Shown one piece after another: positions 1-7,123 of a stretch of 14,286 nucleotides of DNA. Origin of the DNA: Bacteroidales bacterium (GTDB taxonomy: Bacteria > Bacteroidota > Bacteroidia > Bacteroidales > P3). The stretch lies in contig JAEEIS010000163.1 of the NCBI GenBank assembly GCA_016281475.1, positions 1 to 14,286 on the forward strand, written 5' to 3'. A model generated the notes under the pieces. That model did no database searches and was not told where the DNA came from. It saw only the letters and a program-made list of their open reading frames with translations. The stretch's first letter is position 1; each line of letters begins with the position of its first letter. The position numbers and the translations under genes were made by a program.

Positions 1-222
1 GCCAAGTTCCGTGGCGTGGCCGCCATCGAGAAGCACCATGAGGAGCGTTACCGCGCCCTGCTCCACAACGTCGAGGCCAAAGAGGTCTTTGCCAAGAGCG
101 AAGTGAAGGTGTGGGAATGCCGCAACTGCGGCCACATCGTCGTCGGCACCCAAGCCCCCGAGGTCTGCCCCGTCTGCAACCACCCCCAGGCCTACTTCGA
201 AATCAACAAGCAGAACTATTGA
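1..222 (+). CDS. rbr: Rubrerythrin, C-terminal part (5' end outside window)
   Basis: The open frame runs in from base 1 with no start inside the window, so this is the last 73 codons of a longer gene. It ends with a rubredoxin-like FeS4 domain: a CRNCGH pair of cysteines about residue 38-41 of the visible part and CPVCNHPQAYFE near the end. The preceding helix (FRGVAAIEKHHEERY) matches the last helix of the ferritin-like diiron domain, with the EKHHEERY stretch carrying metal-ligand type E and H residues. Rubrerythrins reduce hydrogen peroxide in the cytoplasm of anaerobes, with electrons from rubredoxin or NAD(P)H systems. The gene stands 33 nt before the SNF2 helicase gene and no terminator is seen between them, so read-through is possible. 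It fits functionally with the minus-strand redox cluster further right, although it is separately transcribed. The rubredoxin fold is unmistakable and the family call is firm. Confidence 0.9.
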   Translation, partial: AKFRGVAAIEKHHEERYRALLHNVEAKEVFAKSEVKVWECRNCGHIVVGTQAPEVCPVCNHPQAYFEINKQNY

Positions 223-255
223 TAGCCGTACGACAATATAATCGCATGATGTGAT

Positions 256-2748
256 ATGACAAAGAAGCAGAACTCGACCTCTACGAAAACTCAAGAAAAG
301 CAAGCCCAAACTGAAAAGAAGAAGCCCGAAGCAAGGCTAAGCAATGTGGTGAAGCCTGACAACATGAGCCTTGAAGAATGGCAACGCACATTGCGGCGGC
401 AGGCTGCGGAGCGCGAGATGCTGGGAGTGCAGGCCGTAGATGCTAGGCTCTGTCCGGGTGAATACCGAGTCATCAATCCCAAGAGCAAGGAGGAATACAA
501 GGTGGTGTTTCGTGGCGAGAACAGCTCGTGGAACTATTGCTCGTGCATGGATTTCAAGACCTCACAACTCGGCACATGCAAACATCTTGAGGCTGTAAAA
601 CTCAAGATGAAAGAGGGTCGCCGTGTGGTTGCTACTCCGTCCTATTCTTCTGTCTATCTTTCTTATCGCGACGGTCGCAAAGTATCCATCCGCATCGGCA
701 GCAATCACCGTGAGGAGATGGAGCAGCTCGCCAAGCAATATTTCGACTCGCACGGTCATCTCCGCGACGAAGCCATTTCTCATTTCGACCATTTCCTTTC
801 AGCAGCCGCGCATTTCGATTCGGATTTCCGTTGCTATTCTGATGCCATTGACTATGTGGTCGACCTTCGTGAAGGACTTCAACGACGCACATTGATAGAA
901 GAGAAATATACTGATGCACAGATTGACACCTTGCTTGACACGCAGCTCTATCCCTATCAAAAAGAGGGAATCCGTTTCGCTGCCACGGCAGGACGTGCCA
1001 TCATTGCCGACGAGATGGGTCTCGGCAAGACCATACAGGCTATCGGCACCGCCGAGCTGCTTCGCCGTGAGGGTTTTGTGGAAAATGTTCTCATCGTCTG
1101 CCCCACTTCGCTCAAATACCAATGGAAACGCGAGATTGAAAGGTTTACGCACCGCGAAGTGCTAGTCATAGAGGGGCCGCACACTCGCCGTCTCGAACAG
1201 TACAAGATGGAGCAACCCTACAAGATTGTCTCCTATAATTCTGTCTGCAACGACCTGAAAGTGTTGCGACGCATGGAGACCGATATGGTGATTATGGACG
1301 AGGTGCAGCGGCTGAAGAACTGGGACACACAGATAGCCCGTGCCGCCCGCCACATCAGTTCGCCATACGCTGTGCTACTCTCTGGCACCCCGTTGGAGAA
1401 CAAGCTTGAAGAGCTCTATTCCATCGTCGAACTGGTTGACCAATTTGCTCTCGCCCCCTACTACAAGTTCCGCAACGACCACATTATCATCGAAGACAAT
1501 GGCAAAGTTGTGGGCTACCGTAACCTAAACTCTATCAAGCAACGCCTCAGCCACATCATGCTGCGCCGTCGCAAAAGCGATGTCCACCTGCAATTGCCCG
1601 ACCGCATGGACCAAAACCTCTTCGTACCGATGACAGCTGAGCAGCGCGAGATGCATGACGAGTTTAGGTCGGGAGTCGCAGCCCTAGTACTGAAATGGAA
1701 GCGGATGCACTTTCTCAGTGAGAAAGACCGCAAACGGCTGCTCTTGCTCCTCTCGCAGATGCGCATGGTGTGCGACAGCACCTTTATCCTAGACCAAGAG
1801 TCACGCTACGATACCAAGATAGACGAGTTGATGAATCTCCTTGATAGTTTCATGGAGGGGGGTGACGGTAAAGCCGTGGTGTTCAGCGGTTGGGAACGCA
1901 TGACGCGACTGGTGGCACAAGAACTGACTCACCGCGGCGTGAAGTTCGAATACCTGCATGGCGGCATCCCCTCTGCCAAACGCAAGGACTTAGTAAACAA
2001 CTTCACCGACCTGCCCGATTGCAGGGTGTTCCTCAGCACCGATGCTGGTAGCACAGGCCTCAACCTACAGGCCGCCTCGCTGATTGTCAACCTCGACCTC
2101 CCCTGGAATCCTGCCGTACTGGAACAGCGCATAGCCCGCATCTACCGCATTGGGCAGCAGCGCAACATACAGGTCATCAACCTCGTCTCAGCTAACAGTT
2201 TCGAGGAGCAGATGATTGCGCGACTCAAGTTCAAGTCGTCACTCTTCGAAGGGGCACTGGACGGTGGCGAGGACACCATATTTGCCAACGATGACAAGTT
2301 CAAGGGCATCATGTCGATGGTTGCCGAATACGTGGAAGATATGTCTGAGCAAGAATCCGACACCAGCGAGCCCCAAGCCACGACAGATGAAGAAACAGAA
2401 ACTCAGCGCAACGTCTCAGGCACACAGACCAGCCTCTTCGATGAGGTGGACCCCCCAGTTAACCCGTCAGAGCAGTCCGATTACTCTGGACATGCTGATT
2501 ATCCCGCCAACTCCGCCAATTCCGACCATTTGCCTACAACAAATCCCGCCGACCTTGTCAGCCAAGGCACCACCTTCCTCACCAACTTAGTACACACCCT
2601 CTCCAACCCAGAGCAAACCCAACAACTTGTCGACACCCTCGTCTCCGAAGACCCCAACACTGGTAAGGCCACCCTCAACATCCCCGTCCCCGACAAGCAG
2701 ACCGTCCACCAGTTTCTGTCTATCCTCAGCCAGTTTATCAAACATTAA
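256..2748 (+). CDS. SWIM-domain SNF2-family DEAD/DEAH helicase
   Basis: An 830-residue SNF2 translocase. The first 40 residues are Lys/Gln-rich and probably disordered. A SWIM zinc-finger follows (C95-x-C97 ... C108-x-H110). Helicase motif I is DEMGLGKT at 252-259, motif II is DEVQ at 348-351 (a variant of DEAH), motif III is LLSGTPLENK near 375, and motif VI is QRIARIYRIGQ at 624-634. The last 130 residues are acidic and low-complexity, then end in a short helical stretch. The family uses ATP to move along double-stranded DNA and remodel protein-DNA complexes; SWIM-SNF2 proteins are widespread in bacteria, mostly with unknown targets. ATG 256 is preceded only by 33 nt after rubrerythrin; no clear Bacteroidota promoter is visible there. 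The next gene starts 2 nt after the stop, so the pair is an operon. The family is certain; the cellular role is not. Confidence 0.93.
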   Translation: MTKKQNSTSTKTQEKQAQTEKKKPEARLSNVVKPDNMSLEEWQRTLRRQAAEREMLGVQAVDARLCPGEYRVINPKSKEEYKVVFRGENSSWNYCSCMDFKTSQLGTCKHLEAVKLKMKEGRRVVATPSYSSVYLSYRDGRKVSIRIGSNHREEMEQLAKQYFDSHGHLRDEAISHFDHFLSAAAHFDSDFRCYSDAIDYVVDLREGLQRRTLIEEKYTDAQIDTLLDTQLYPYQKEGIRFAATAGRAIIADEMGLGKTIQAIGTAELLRREGFVENVLIVCPTSLKYQWKREIERFTHREVLVIEGPHTRRLEQYKMEQPYKIVSYNSVCNDLKVLRRMETDMVIMDEVQRLKNWDTQIARAARHISSPYAVLLSGTPLENKLEELYSIVELVDQFALAPYYKFRNDHIIIEDNGKVVGYRNLNSIKQRLSHIMLRRRKSDVHLQLPDRMDQNLFVPMTAEQREMHDEFRSGVAALVLKWKRMHFLSEKDRKRLLLLLSQMRMVCDSTFILDQESRYDTKIDELMNLLDSFMEGGDGKAVVFSGWERMTRLVAQELTHRGVKFEYLHGGIPSAKRKDLVNNFTDLPDCRVFLSTDAGSTGLNLQAASLIVNLDLPWNPAVLEQRIARIYRIGQQRNIQVINLVSANSFEEQMIARLKFKSSLFEGALDGGEDTIFANDDKFKGIMSMVAEYVEDMSEQESDTSEPQATTDEETETQRNVSGTQTSLFDEVDPPVNPSEQSDYSGHADYPANSANSDHLPTTNPADLVSQGTTFLTNLVHTLSNPEQTQQLVDTLVSEDPNTGKATLNIPVPDKQTVHQFLSILSQFIKH

Positions 2749-2750
2749 GT

Positions 2751-3224
2751 ATGGAAATTACATCACGAGAACAACTTATAGAAGAGATTGCAGATGCGCT
2801 CGACATGAATCTTGATGAAGGTTGCTTCTATTTGAATCTTACTGAGCAGGCAATTGATCTCCATATCTCAAATTCTTGTTATGTGGATGAAGAATGCTTA
2901 TGGCCACACGATGGCGACGAGGTAATACGGATTGACCCACTGTCGTCGCATGAATCGTTCGGTGCGATGGAGGGCTTTGCCAGAATGCAGGTCCCAAAGA
3001 TTGCAGAACAACTTTATCGGACATTAAACAGGCGGAGACCTTTCGCCCATTTTACGGAAATGGTTTACACCCTCGGATTGCCGGATGAGTGGTATGCTTT
3101 CAAAAACAATTGGTACACCGCAAAAGCTGAAGAATGGCTTCGTGACAATGGTGTGGACTTCGTAGATGGTAAAATTGTCTGTACTGGAGATACATATATA
3201 TGGAAATCAGATGAGGATGAATAG
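2751..3224 (+). CDS. UPF0158-family protein
   Basis: A 157-residue acidic soluble protein. Its C-terminal half has the UPF0158 signature: RRRPFAHFTEMVY (about 93-105), then DEWYAFKNNWY (about 112-122), then EEWLRDNGVDF (about 127-137). This is the usual arrangement of a GRPF-like turn, an EEW.AF segment and a final a..WL..nGi helix. The N-terminal half looks like a small mixed alpha/beta domain. The family has no proven function. It begins 2 nt after the helicase stop codon and is surely co-transcribed with it, so the two may act together. No signal peptide or membrane segment is present. The codon for the stop overlaps the next short frame (ATG at 3217). The family assignment rests on remembered pattern and not on a search. 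Confidence 0.75.
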   Translation: MEITSREQLIEEIADALDMNLDEGCFYLNLTEQAIDLHISNSCYVDEECLWPHDGDEVIRIDPLSSHESFGAMEGFARMQVPKIAEQLYRTLNRRRPFAHFTEMVYTLGLPDEWYAFKNNWYTAKAEEWLRDNGVDFVDGKIVCTGDTYIWKSDEDE

Positions 3225-3342
3225 TTTGCGCTACAACTCGCTGATGAAGACCTTCCCCCTGGAGGCCGAAGAACTCTTCGTCGCCACCAAGCGCAACGCC
3301 AAACTGTGCTACGAAGGTTATAAAAAACTTTCGGAGATGTAA
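3217..3342 (+). pseudogene. Remnant of pyruvate:ferredoxin (flavodoxin) oxidoreductase C-terminus
   Basis: A 41-codon frame whose predicted product contains LRYNSLMKTFPLEAEELF and ends NAKLCYEGYKKLSEM. The spacing RY..L....P..A..LF..........Y..Y..L matches the extreme C-terminus of the very large pyruvate:ferredoxin/flavodoxin oxidoreductases (about 1,180 residues). Nothing of the other 1,100 residues is in the window: the homology begins at or next to the stop codon of the UPF0158 gene. The natural terminator-like hairpin follows 20 nt later. I read this as the 3' stub of an oxidoreductase gene whose body was deleted or replaced when the helicase-UPF0158 pair arrived. It could also be translated as a tiny protein by coupling, because its ATG overlaps the upstream stop region. 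Its codon use is GC-richer than that of the UPF0158 gene. Confidence 0.55.
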
Positions 3343-3362
3343 GCCGAGTGCGACACACTAAA

Positions 3363-3404
3363 ACGACGAAAGCCGAGGCCAACGATGGTCTCGGCTTTCG
3401 TTGT
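3363..3404. terminator. Strong bidirectional hairpin terminator
   Basis: A perfect 12-bp stem (3366-3377 ACGAAAGCCGAG with 3390-3401 CTCGGCTTTCGT) that extends inward by three more pairs (one G-T) to a 6-nt AACGAT loop. It is followed by a T-containing tract on both strands (TTTCGTTGT on plus; CGTCGTTTTAG on minus). It lies between the plus-strand oxidoreductase stub and the 3' end of the minus-strand DUF5714 gene, so it can serve both. Confidence 0.8.
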
Positions 3405-3423
3405 GTGGTGGCTATGGGAGCTA

Positions 3424-4236
3424 CTATTTCACAGGCGAGAATGGGCACTTCTTACCGATGCACTGGTTGTTGATTTGGCTGCGCGAGCATACGATCTCGG
3501 ACTTCTCCATCTCAACACCAAGGTTCTCCTTCACGAAGTCAATCGTCGTGAGGATTGATAGATACGAGTCACGCTTACAACAACGAGGACCGCCATTGAG
3601 TGCCACCTGCTCCAGCGCCCGCGATGTACAGAGGTTGCAAAGACGCCATGTGTCGGTGGACAGGGGTGTGTTGCGAGTGATAACCGACATGAAGATGCCT
3701 GTGCTGATGGCTGCTCCGCAGGCACCCATGTATCCGCAGGCACCTCCCGGCACCTGACGGCCACGACTCATCACCTCGGGCAGCAGCTCCACGAGGTCGA
3801 GTTTGGTCGTGTCGGACAAACAGTTGTTGTAGGCTGTCAGCAGTGCTGCACCCACCAACACGTGGTGCTCAGGCCCGTGCATGTGGCAGAATGGTTGCGA
3901 CATCATCTTCTCCAACACGGAGATGGGGTTGGTGCTGGTCTCCTCAAGGCAGAGGGCGATTACCGAGTCCATTCCGGCCATGTGGCATTCGCTGCACACA
4001 TAGTGGCCGTTTTTACAGCGTGTCTTGCTATTCTCTTGATGATGGCAGAGCACGCACTCCATCAACGTGTCGCGGTCGAGGTACTCCAGTTTCTCACCGC
4101 AGATAAGGCATTCGTCGTTCATATTTGCAGTCTCATTGTTTTTGTTCCCGTCGTTTCTGCTACAGGCCATCAGGGCTCCAAGTGCGACCATTACTAAGCA
4201 TAGTGTCGACATTACAAAATGTATAGTTTTCTTCAT
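3424..4236 (-). CDS. DUF5714-family cysteine-rich protein with lipoprotein signal
   Basis: 270 residues from ATG 4236. I chose this start over in-frame codons upstream (to 4320) because it begins a textbook signal: MKK, a hydrophobic core, then a lipobox-like LMAC with C25. The mature part carries two or three zinc-ribbon-like cysteine pairs (CLICG 43-47, CVLCHH 61-66, CKNGHYVCSECH 74-85), then HHVLVGAALLTAYNN, a Gly/Cys segment GGACGYMGACGAAISTG, GGPRCCKRDSYLS, and a final CSRSQINNQCIGKKCPF. These blocks are those of DUF5714, a family of unknown function often found beside methyltransferases or radical SAM genes in anaerobes. Most members I know begin near the CLICG motif and lack a signal; here the signal looks appended. 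The many cysteines suggest a metal or FeS site. It is monocistronic by layout, with hairpins on both sides. Confidence 0.75.
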   Translation of the reverse strand: MKKTIHFVMSTLCLVMVALGALMACSRNDGNKNNETANMNDECLICGEKLEYLDRDTLMECVLCHHQENSKTRCKNGHYVCSECHMAGMDSVIALCLEETSTNPISVLEKMMSQPFCHMHGPEHHVLVGAALLTAYNNCLSDTTKLDLVELLPEVMSRGRQVPGGACGYMGACGAAISTGIFMSVITRNTPLSTDTWRLCNLCTSRALEQVALNGGPRCCKRDSYLSILTTIDFVKENLGVEMEKSEIVCSRSQINNQCIGKKCPFSPVK

Positions 4237-4317
4237 ATCAGATAGTAGTTTATCACAACAGATAACGCCGCGATGCAGTTTATATTGTCTGCAGGGCGGC
4301 AAGGCAACGGAATTTAA

Positions 4318-4352
4318 CATAAGCCGTGGCCAGCAATGGTCTCGGCTTTTTT
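4318..4352 (+). terminator. Second copy of the GCCGAGGCC-type hairpin, followed by a T-run
   Basis: AAGCCGTGGCC (4321-4331) pairs with GGTCTCGGCTT (4338-4348) with one T-T mismatch and one G-T pair, and is followed by a run of T on the plus strand. It closely resembles the hairpin at 3363-3404 in both sequence and loop (GGCCAxCxATGGTCTCGGCTTT). No plus-strand gene ends just before it, so its orientation is odd; it may instead stop minus-strand transcripts of the flavodoxin operon before the DUF5714 gene, or be a dispersed repeat. Confidence 0.55.
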
Positions 4353-4371
4353 GTTTGGGATAATGGAGGCC

Positions 4372-4428
4372 TTACTTGGCTGGCTCCCACTTGCAGCGGA
4401 CTGGCGAAAGGAGGACGCCTGTTGCTGG
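4372..4428 (-). pseudogene. C-terminal remnant of a second winged-helix (RCKWEPA) gene
   Basis: Immediately after the flavodoxin stop codon, in the same reading frame, 18 more codons encode PATGVLLSPVRCKWEPAK before a TAA. The last 15 residues match the end of the intact 57-aa winged-helix protein at 7231-7404 (GAIVSPVRCKWEPAN), and the DNA is recognisably similar (shared TTGCAGCGGAC core). Only the beta-wing and tail are present; the helix-turn-helix is missing, so this cannot bind DNA as it stands. A deletion that joined a winged-helix gene to the end of the flavodoxin gene is the simplest explanation. Stop-codon read-through would add this tail to flavodoxin, but nothing indicates that it happens. 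Confidence 0.7.
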
Positions 4429-4842
4429 CTATTTGTTGATTACTGATTTGACGAATGTCTTGAAGTTCTCGATGTCGTTGGCATCGGGGTGACCGGCCTT
4501 GACGGGTCCCATGGCACCAGGACAGGTGAACTCTTGCTCGCTGACTTTGATGCCACGAGCTTCGAGGGCTTTGCGCATCTGCGGTACGGGCGACTTGATG
4601 ATGGCGCACGAACCGAAACAGACCACACACTTCACCTTGTTGGGCGTGAGGGAATTGATGAACTGCATCACGCTGCCGTCCACCTTTCCCAGCATCACTC
4701 CAGCGCCGAGGAAGAGCACGTCGACTGGCTCGGCGAGGGGTTCTGCTACGGTCTTGGGGTCTGCACCCACGATGTCTTTGACGGCCTCCACCATTTGCTT
4801 GGTGTGGCCAAATCTGCTGTAGTAACGTATTGCTGTTGTCAT
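4429..4842 (-). CDS. Flavodoxin domain protein
   Basis: 137 residues, the short-chain flavodoxin size. The N-terminus IRYYSRFGHTKQM (residues 5-17) is a beta strand followed by the phosphate-binding loop of the FMN site (SRFGHTK in place of the usual SxTGNT). Later segments follow the flavodoxin fold: VDVLFLGAGVML (strand 3 with an FMN-side loop) and KVKCVVCFGSC (strand 4). Flavodoxins carry one or two electrons in the cytoplasm, replacing ferredoxin or feeding rubredoxin-type partners. It is the last intact gene of the minus-strand redox cluster, 85 nt after the radical SAM gene; that gap contains a hairpin, so it may be partly uncoupled. The stop TAG is followed in frame by a winged-helix remnant. 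Confidence 0.85.
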   Translation of the reverse strand: MTTAIRYYSRFGHTKQMVEAVKDIVGADPKTVAEPLAEPVDVLFLGAGVMLGKVDGSVMQFINSLTPNKVKCVVCFGSCAIIKSPVPQMRKALEARGIKVSEQEFTCPGAMGPVKAGHPDANDIENFKTFVKSVINK

Positions 4843-4859
4843 ATCTTATTTTTCAATTC

Positions 4860-4905
4860 TCCACGTATCGCACGTATCACAAAGTATAAACGCGTGATAC
4901 GCGGA
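4860..4905. repeat. Intergenic hairpin with alternative pairings
   Basis: Between the radical SAM and flavodoxin genes. The left side contains two near-identical copies of ACGTATC (within 4860-4880); the right side GTGATACGCGGA (4894-4905) can pair either with the inner copy (CGTATCAC) or, less perfectly, with the outer copy (TCC.CGTATC.CAC). It could be an mRNA stem controlling flavodoxin expression, or a transcript-end signal. An AT-rich run of TTTTCAATTTTCAA-type repeats follows at 4911-4932, partly in the radical SAM stop region. Confidence 0.45.
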
Positions 4906-4927
4906 GCTAATTTTCAATTTTCAACTT

Positions 4928-6007
4928 TCAATTCATCATGGCCTCCACTTCTTCGCGGTGTTCGTAGAGGGTGCAGCCACCAGTGTGTTCCCAACCGAGG
5001 GCACGGGCGTTGCGGATTTTATGGAACAGGGGTGAGGCAATAGCGGCTCGGAGACCGTCGCGGGCGACATTGGTGTCGCTGAAAGGAGAGAAGGGACAGG
5101 GCTCGGCGGCACCGTCGGGACCAATATGGAAGAACCCGCGTCCGGCGGCCATACAGCCGTCCAGTGCCTTTTCGTCGCCGGGGAAGCTGAGGAATATCAT
5201 CTCCTTGAATTGTTCGCGCCGTTGCTCCACAATCTGTTCCATCTCGGCCACATGCTCATCACGGAAAGCCAAATGGGCGGTTGTCTCGTCGAAGGGGACG
5301 TACTCCACATAGAACACCAGCCGACAGCCCAGCGAGACGAGGTGGCTGAGGAATGCTTCGGAGGTCACCTCGCGATAGTTATCGGTGGTGACGGTGATGC
5401 TGGTGCCGAAGAAGAGCTTTTCCTTGTGGAGCATCTCCATCGAGAGCAACGCCCGCTGGAAGACCCCCTTGCCGCGCCGCTCGTCGGTGGCGGCCAGTTC
5501 GCCCTCAAGGCTGATGACAGGCACCATGTTGAGATGCTTGCGGAAGAACTCGGTGTACACCGCGCCAATCATTGTGCCGTTGGTGAAGACGGGGAAGATG
5601 ATGTCCTCCACCTCGGCGGCACTCTCCAGGAGGTCGCGTCGTGTGAGTGGCTCGCCTCCGGCCAGCAGGCAGAAGCTGACACCCAGTTCGGCAGCCTCAC
5701 GAAAGATGGCACCCCATTGCTCGGGCGTGAGCGTCTCTTTCGAGGAGGTGTCGTCGGCGATGCCGTTTTTGCGGGCATAGCAGCCCTTACACTGCAGGTT
5801 ACAGGTGGTGGCGATGCTGGCAATGAGGAACGGCGGCACCGCGACACCCTCTTTCTCGAGGTACGCTTTGCGCCGCCGTTCGGCTTTGGTGATGGTGCGC
5901 TGCATCCGCGCCACAAAGCGAGCCTCGTGCGGATTGCCCAACACATTGAGGTAGGCCTTCGCCATGATGTTGCGGATGCTCTCCGCCATGTAGGCACCAA
6001 GGTCCAT
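4928..6007 (-). CDS. Radical SAM protein
   Basis: 359 residues from ATG 6007. In-frame codons further upstream lie inside the preceding gene, so the start 10 nt after its stop is preferred. The radical SAM cluster motif is C69-x3-C73-x2-C76 (TTCNLQCKGCYARKNG), followed by the SAM-contacting GGEP at 117-120. The C-terminal region has further cysteines: GCMAAGRGFF, EPCPFSPFSD and GGCTLYEH. These resemble a reduced SPASM/twitch auxiliary cluster region and suggest at least one more FeS site. Such proteins cut S-adenosylmethionine reductively to start radical chemistry and need a low-potential donor; the flavodoxin encoded next door is a natural one. The substrate cannot be told from sequence. 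It belongs to the COG0535-like group of heme/peptide-modifying or uncharacterised enzymes. Confidence 0.88.
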   Translation of the reverse strand: MDLGAYMAESIRNIMAKAYLNVLGNPHEARFVARMQRTITKAERRRKAYLEKEGVAVPPFLIASIATTCNLQCKGCYARKNGIADDTSSKETLTPEQWGAIFREAAELGVSFCLLAGGEPLTRRDLLESAAEVEDIIFPVFTNGTMIGAVYTEFFRKHLNMVPVISLEGELAATDERRGKGVFQRALLSMEMLHKEKLFFGTSITVTTDNYREVTSEAFLSHLVSLGCRLVFYVEYVPFDETTAHLAFRDEHVAEMEQIVEQRREQFKEMIFLSFPGDEKALDGCMAAGRGFFHIGPDGAAEPCPFSPFSDTNVARDGLRAAIASPLFHKIRNARALGWEHTGGCTLYEHREEVEAMMN

Positions 6008-6017
6008 ACTATCGGGG

Positions 6018-6956
6018 TTATGCCGGGTTAAATCTGTCCTTGGGCTGTCTGCAACGAGGGCACTTCCAGTCGTCGGGCAGGTCTTCAAAAGCCACACCGT
6101 CATGCTCTGCGGGGTCATAGACGTAGCCGCAGATAGAGCAGACATACTTGCCGCTCTTGGTCTTGTAGACAATCTCGCCGATGGGCAGGGGCTCGGGCAT
6201 ATTGTTCAAGTCCACAATGCGCTTTGCGACAAGATTCTCAGGACCGAGGGGCGTGTGGGTGGAGAGATACACCGTGGGGTGGTTGGCCACAAACTCGCGC
6301 ACGCGGTCGAGGGTTACGCGAGCATCGTCCCAATGGCTGTTGAATGCTGAGAGGCGGTTCTCGTACAGCGCCTCGTCGGTGTAGGTCACGTCGCCCTGGA
6401 ACATATAGAAAAGCCCGTCGTTCTCGGCAATCACAATGCTGTTGCCCTTGGTGTGACCCTTCGCCTTGATGTAGTAAATGCCGTCGGCAATCTTCTGGCA
6501 TTCGGGGAAATTGTAGTAAGGGCCATCGGTGAACTTCACGGGCACGATGTTCTGAATGCCTTGCAGCTCGTCGGCTTCCAATTCCTCCTCATTGACGTAG
6601 ATTTTGGCGTTGGAGAAGCTCTTCAACTCACCGCTGTGGTCGCTGTGACGGTGGGTCAGAAGGATTTTCGTCACCTGCTCAGGCTTATAGCCGAGGGCGC
6701 GGAAGCCGTCCATGTAATTCTGCGTGTTGTAGCCTGTGAAAATCATCGTGTCCTTTTCTGGCACCTGTTCGGGCGACCCTGCGGGCAAACCGGTGTCCAC
6801 GAGAATCACCTCGCTGCCGGTGTCGATGAGGTAGTTGTAAAGGCCAGAGCGATACTTGATATTGGCATCATATTTTGCGGCCTCGTCCTTGCCGCCAAGG
6901 GCCCACTGCTGGGTCATAAAGCCACCGTCTTGAAAGGTTATTGACTTGATTTGCAT
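6018..6956 (-). CDS. Metallo-beta-lactamase-fold hydrolase fused to a C-terminal rubredoxin
   Basis: 312 residues. The MBL domain (about 1-250) has the metal motif H102-R-H104-S-D106-H107, H168 in KGHTKGN, D189 in FQGDVTY, and H234 in STHTPLG, as in lactonase/glyoxalase-II type Zn or Fe hydrolases. The last 45 residues are a rubredoxin: C273-SI-C276-GYVYDP ... EDLPDDWKC299-PR-C302. Flavodiiron oxygen reductases also use the MBL fold, but they replace the second histidine of the motif by Glu and carry a flavodoxin domain. Here all hydrolase ligands are kept and the flavodoxin is a separate gene, so this is not an ordinary flavodiiron protein. The rubredoxin part suggests that electron transfer is coupled to the MBL site. 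Start ATG 6956 lies 6 nt after the broken rubredoxin frame, so they form one operon. Confidence 0.88.
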   Translation of the reverse strand: MQIKSITFQDGGFMTQQWALGGKDEAAKYDANIKYRSGLYNYLIDTGSEVILVDTGLPAGSPEQVPEKDTMIFTGYNTQNYMDGFRALGYKPEQVTKILLTHRHSDHSGELKSFSNAKIYVNEEELEADELQGIQNIVPVKFTDGPYYNFPECQKIADGIYYIKAKGHTKGNSIVIAENDGLFYMFQGDVTYTDEALYENRLSAFNSHWDDARVTLDRVREFVANHPTVYLSTHTPLGPENLVAKRIVDLNNMPEPLPIGEIVYKTKSGKYVCSICGYVYDPAEHDGVAFEDLPDDWKCPRCRQPKDRFNPA

Positions 6957-6962
6957 GATGTA

Positions 6963-7123
6963 TTATTCTTCTTGTTTGACAAATTTCTCTTTCTTCCGTT
7001 TGCAGCGAGGGCAACGCCAAATGTCAGGCAAGTCTTCAAATGGAGTTCCTGCCGGTATATTGTTTTTCGGATCCCCCTTTTCGGGATCATAGATGTATTT
7101 ACATGGACATTATATTTTGACAT
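6963..7123 (-). pseudogene. Frameshifted rubredoxin
   Basis: Read on the minus strand, the 3' part encodes [20 protein letters not shown] followed by [17 protein letters not shown] and a TAA at 6963-6965: a clear rubredoxin with its second CPRC pair. The 5' part starts ATG-TCA-AAA-TAT (MSKY), but the reading frame shifts just after it, near 7108-7113. In the good frame the first metal site reads TGT-CCA-TGT-AAA-TAC (C-P-C-K-Y) instead of C-x-x-C-x-Y. About 4 nt are therefore missing (or 1 nt plus one codon), and both frame and FeS site are lost. The gene lies in line with the cluster, 6 nt before the MBL-rubredoxin gene. The fused rubredoxin domain of that neighbour may have made it dispensable. 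A sequencing or assembly error is the main alternative. Confidence 0.75.

Noticed and set aside
4911..4932. TTTTCAATTTTCAA-type run as a functional site
   Set aside because: A simple AT-rich tandem run common in such genomes; no specific role can be supported.
5126..6031. 301-codon open frame on the plus strand opposite the radical SAM gene
   Set aside because: It is a shadow of the real minus-strand gene, whose product has clear radical SAM motifs; the plus-strand product has no recognisable domain.
6018..6956. MBL-rubredoxin as a flavodiiron oxygen reductase
   Set aside because: The metal motif is H-R-H-S-D-H with His, not Glu, at the second ligand position, and there is no flavodoxin domain in the same protein.
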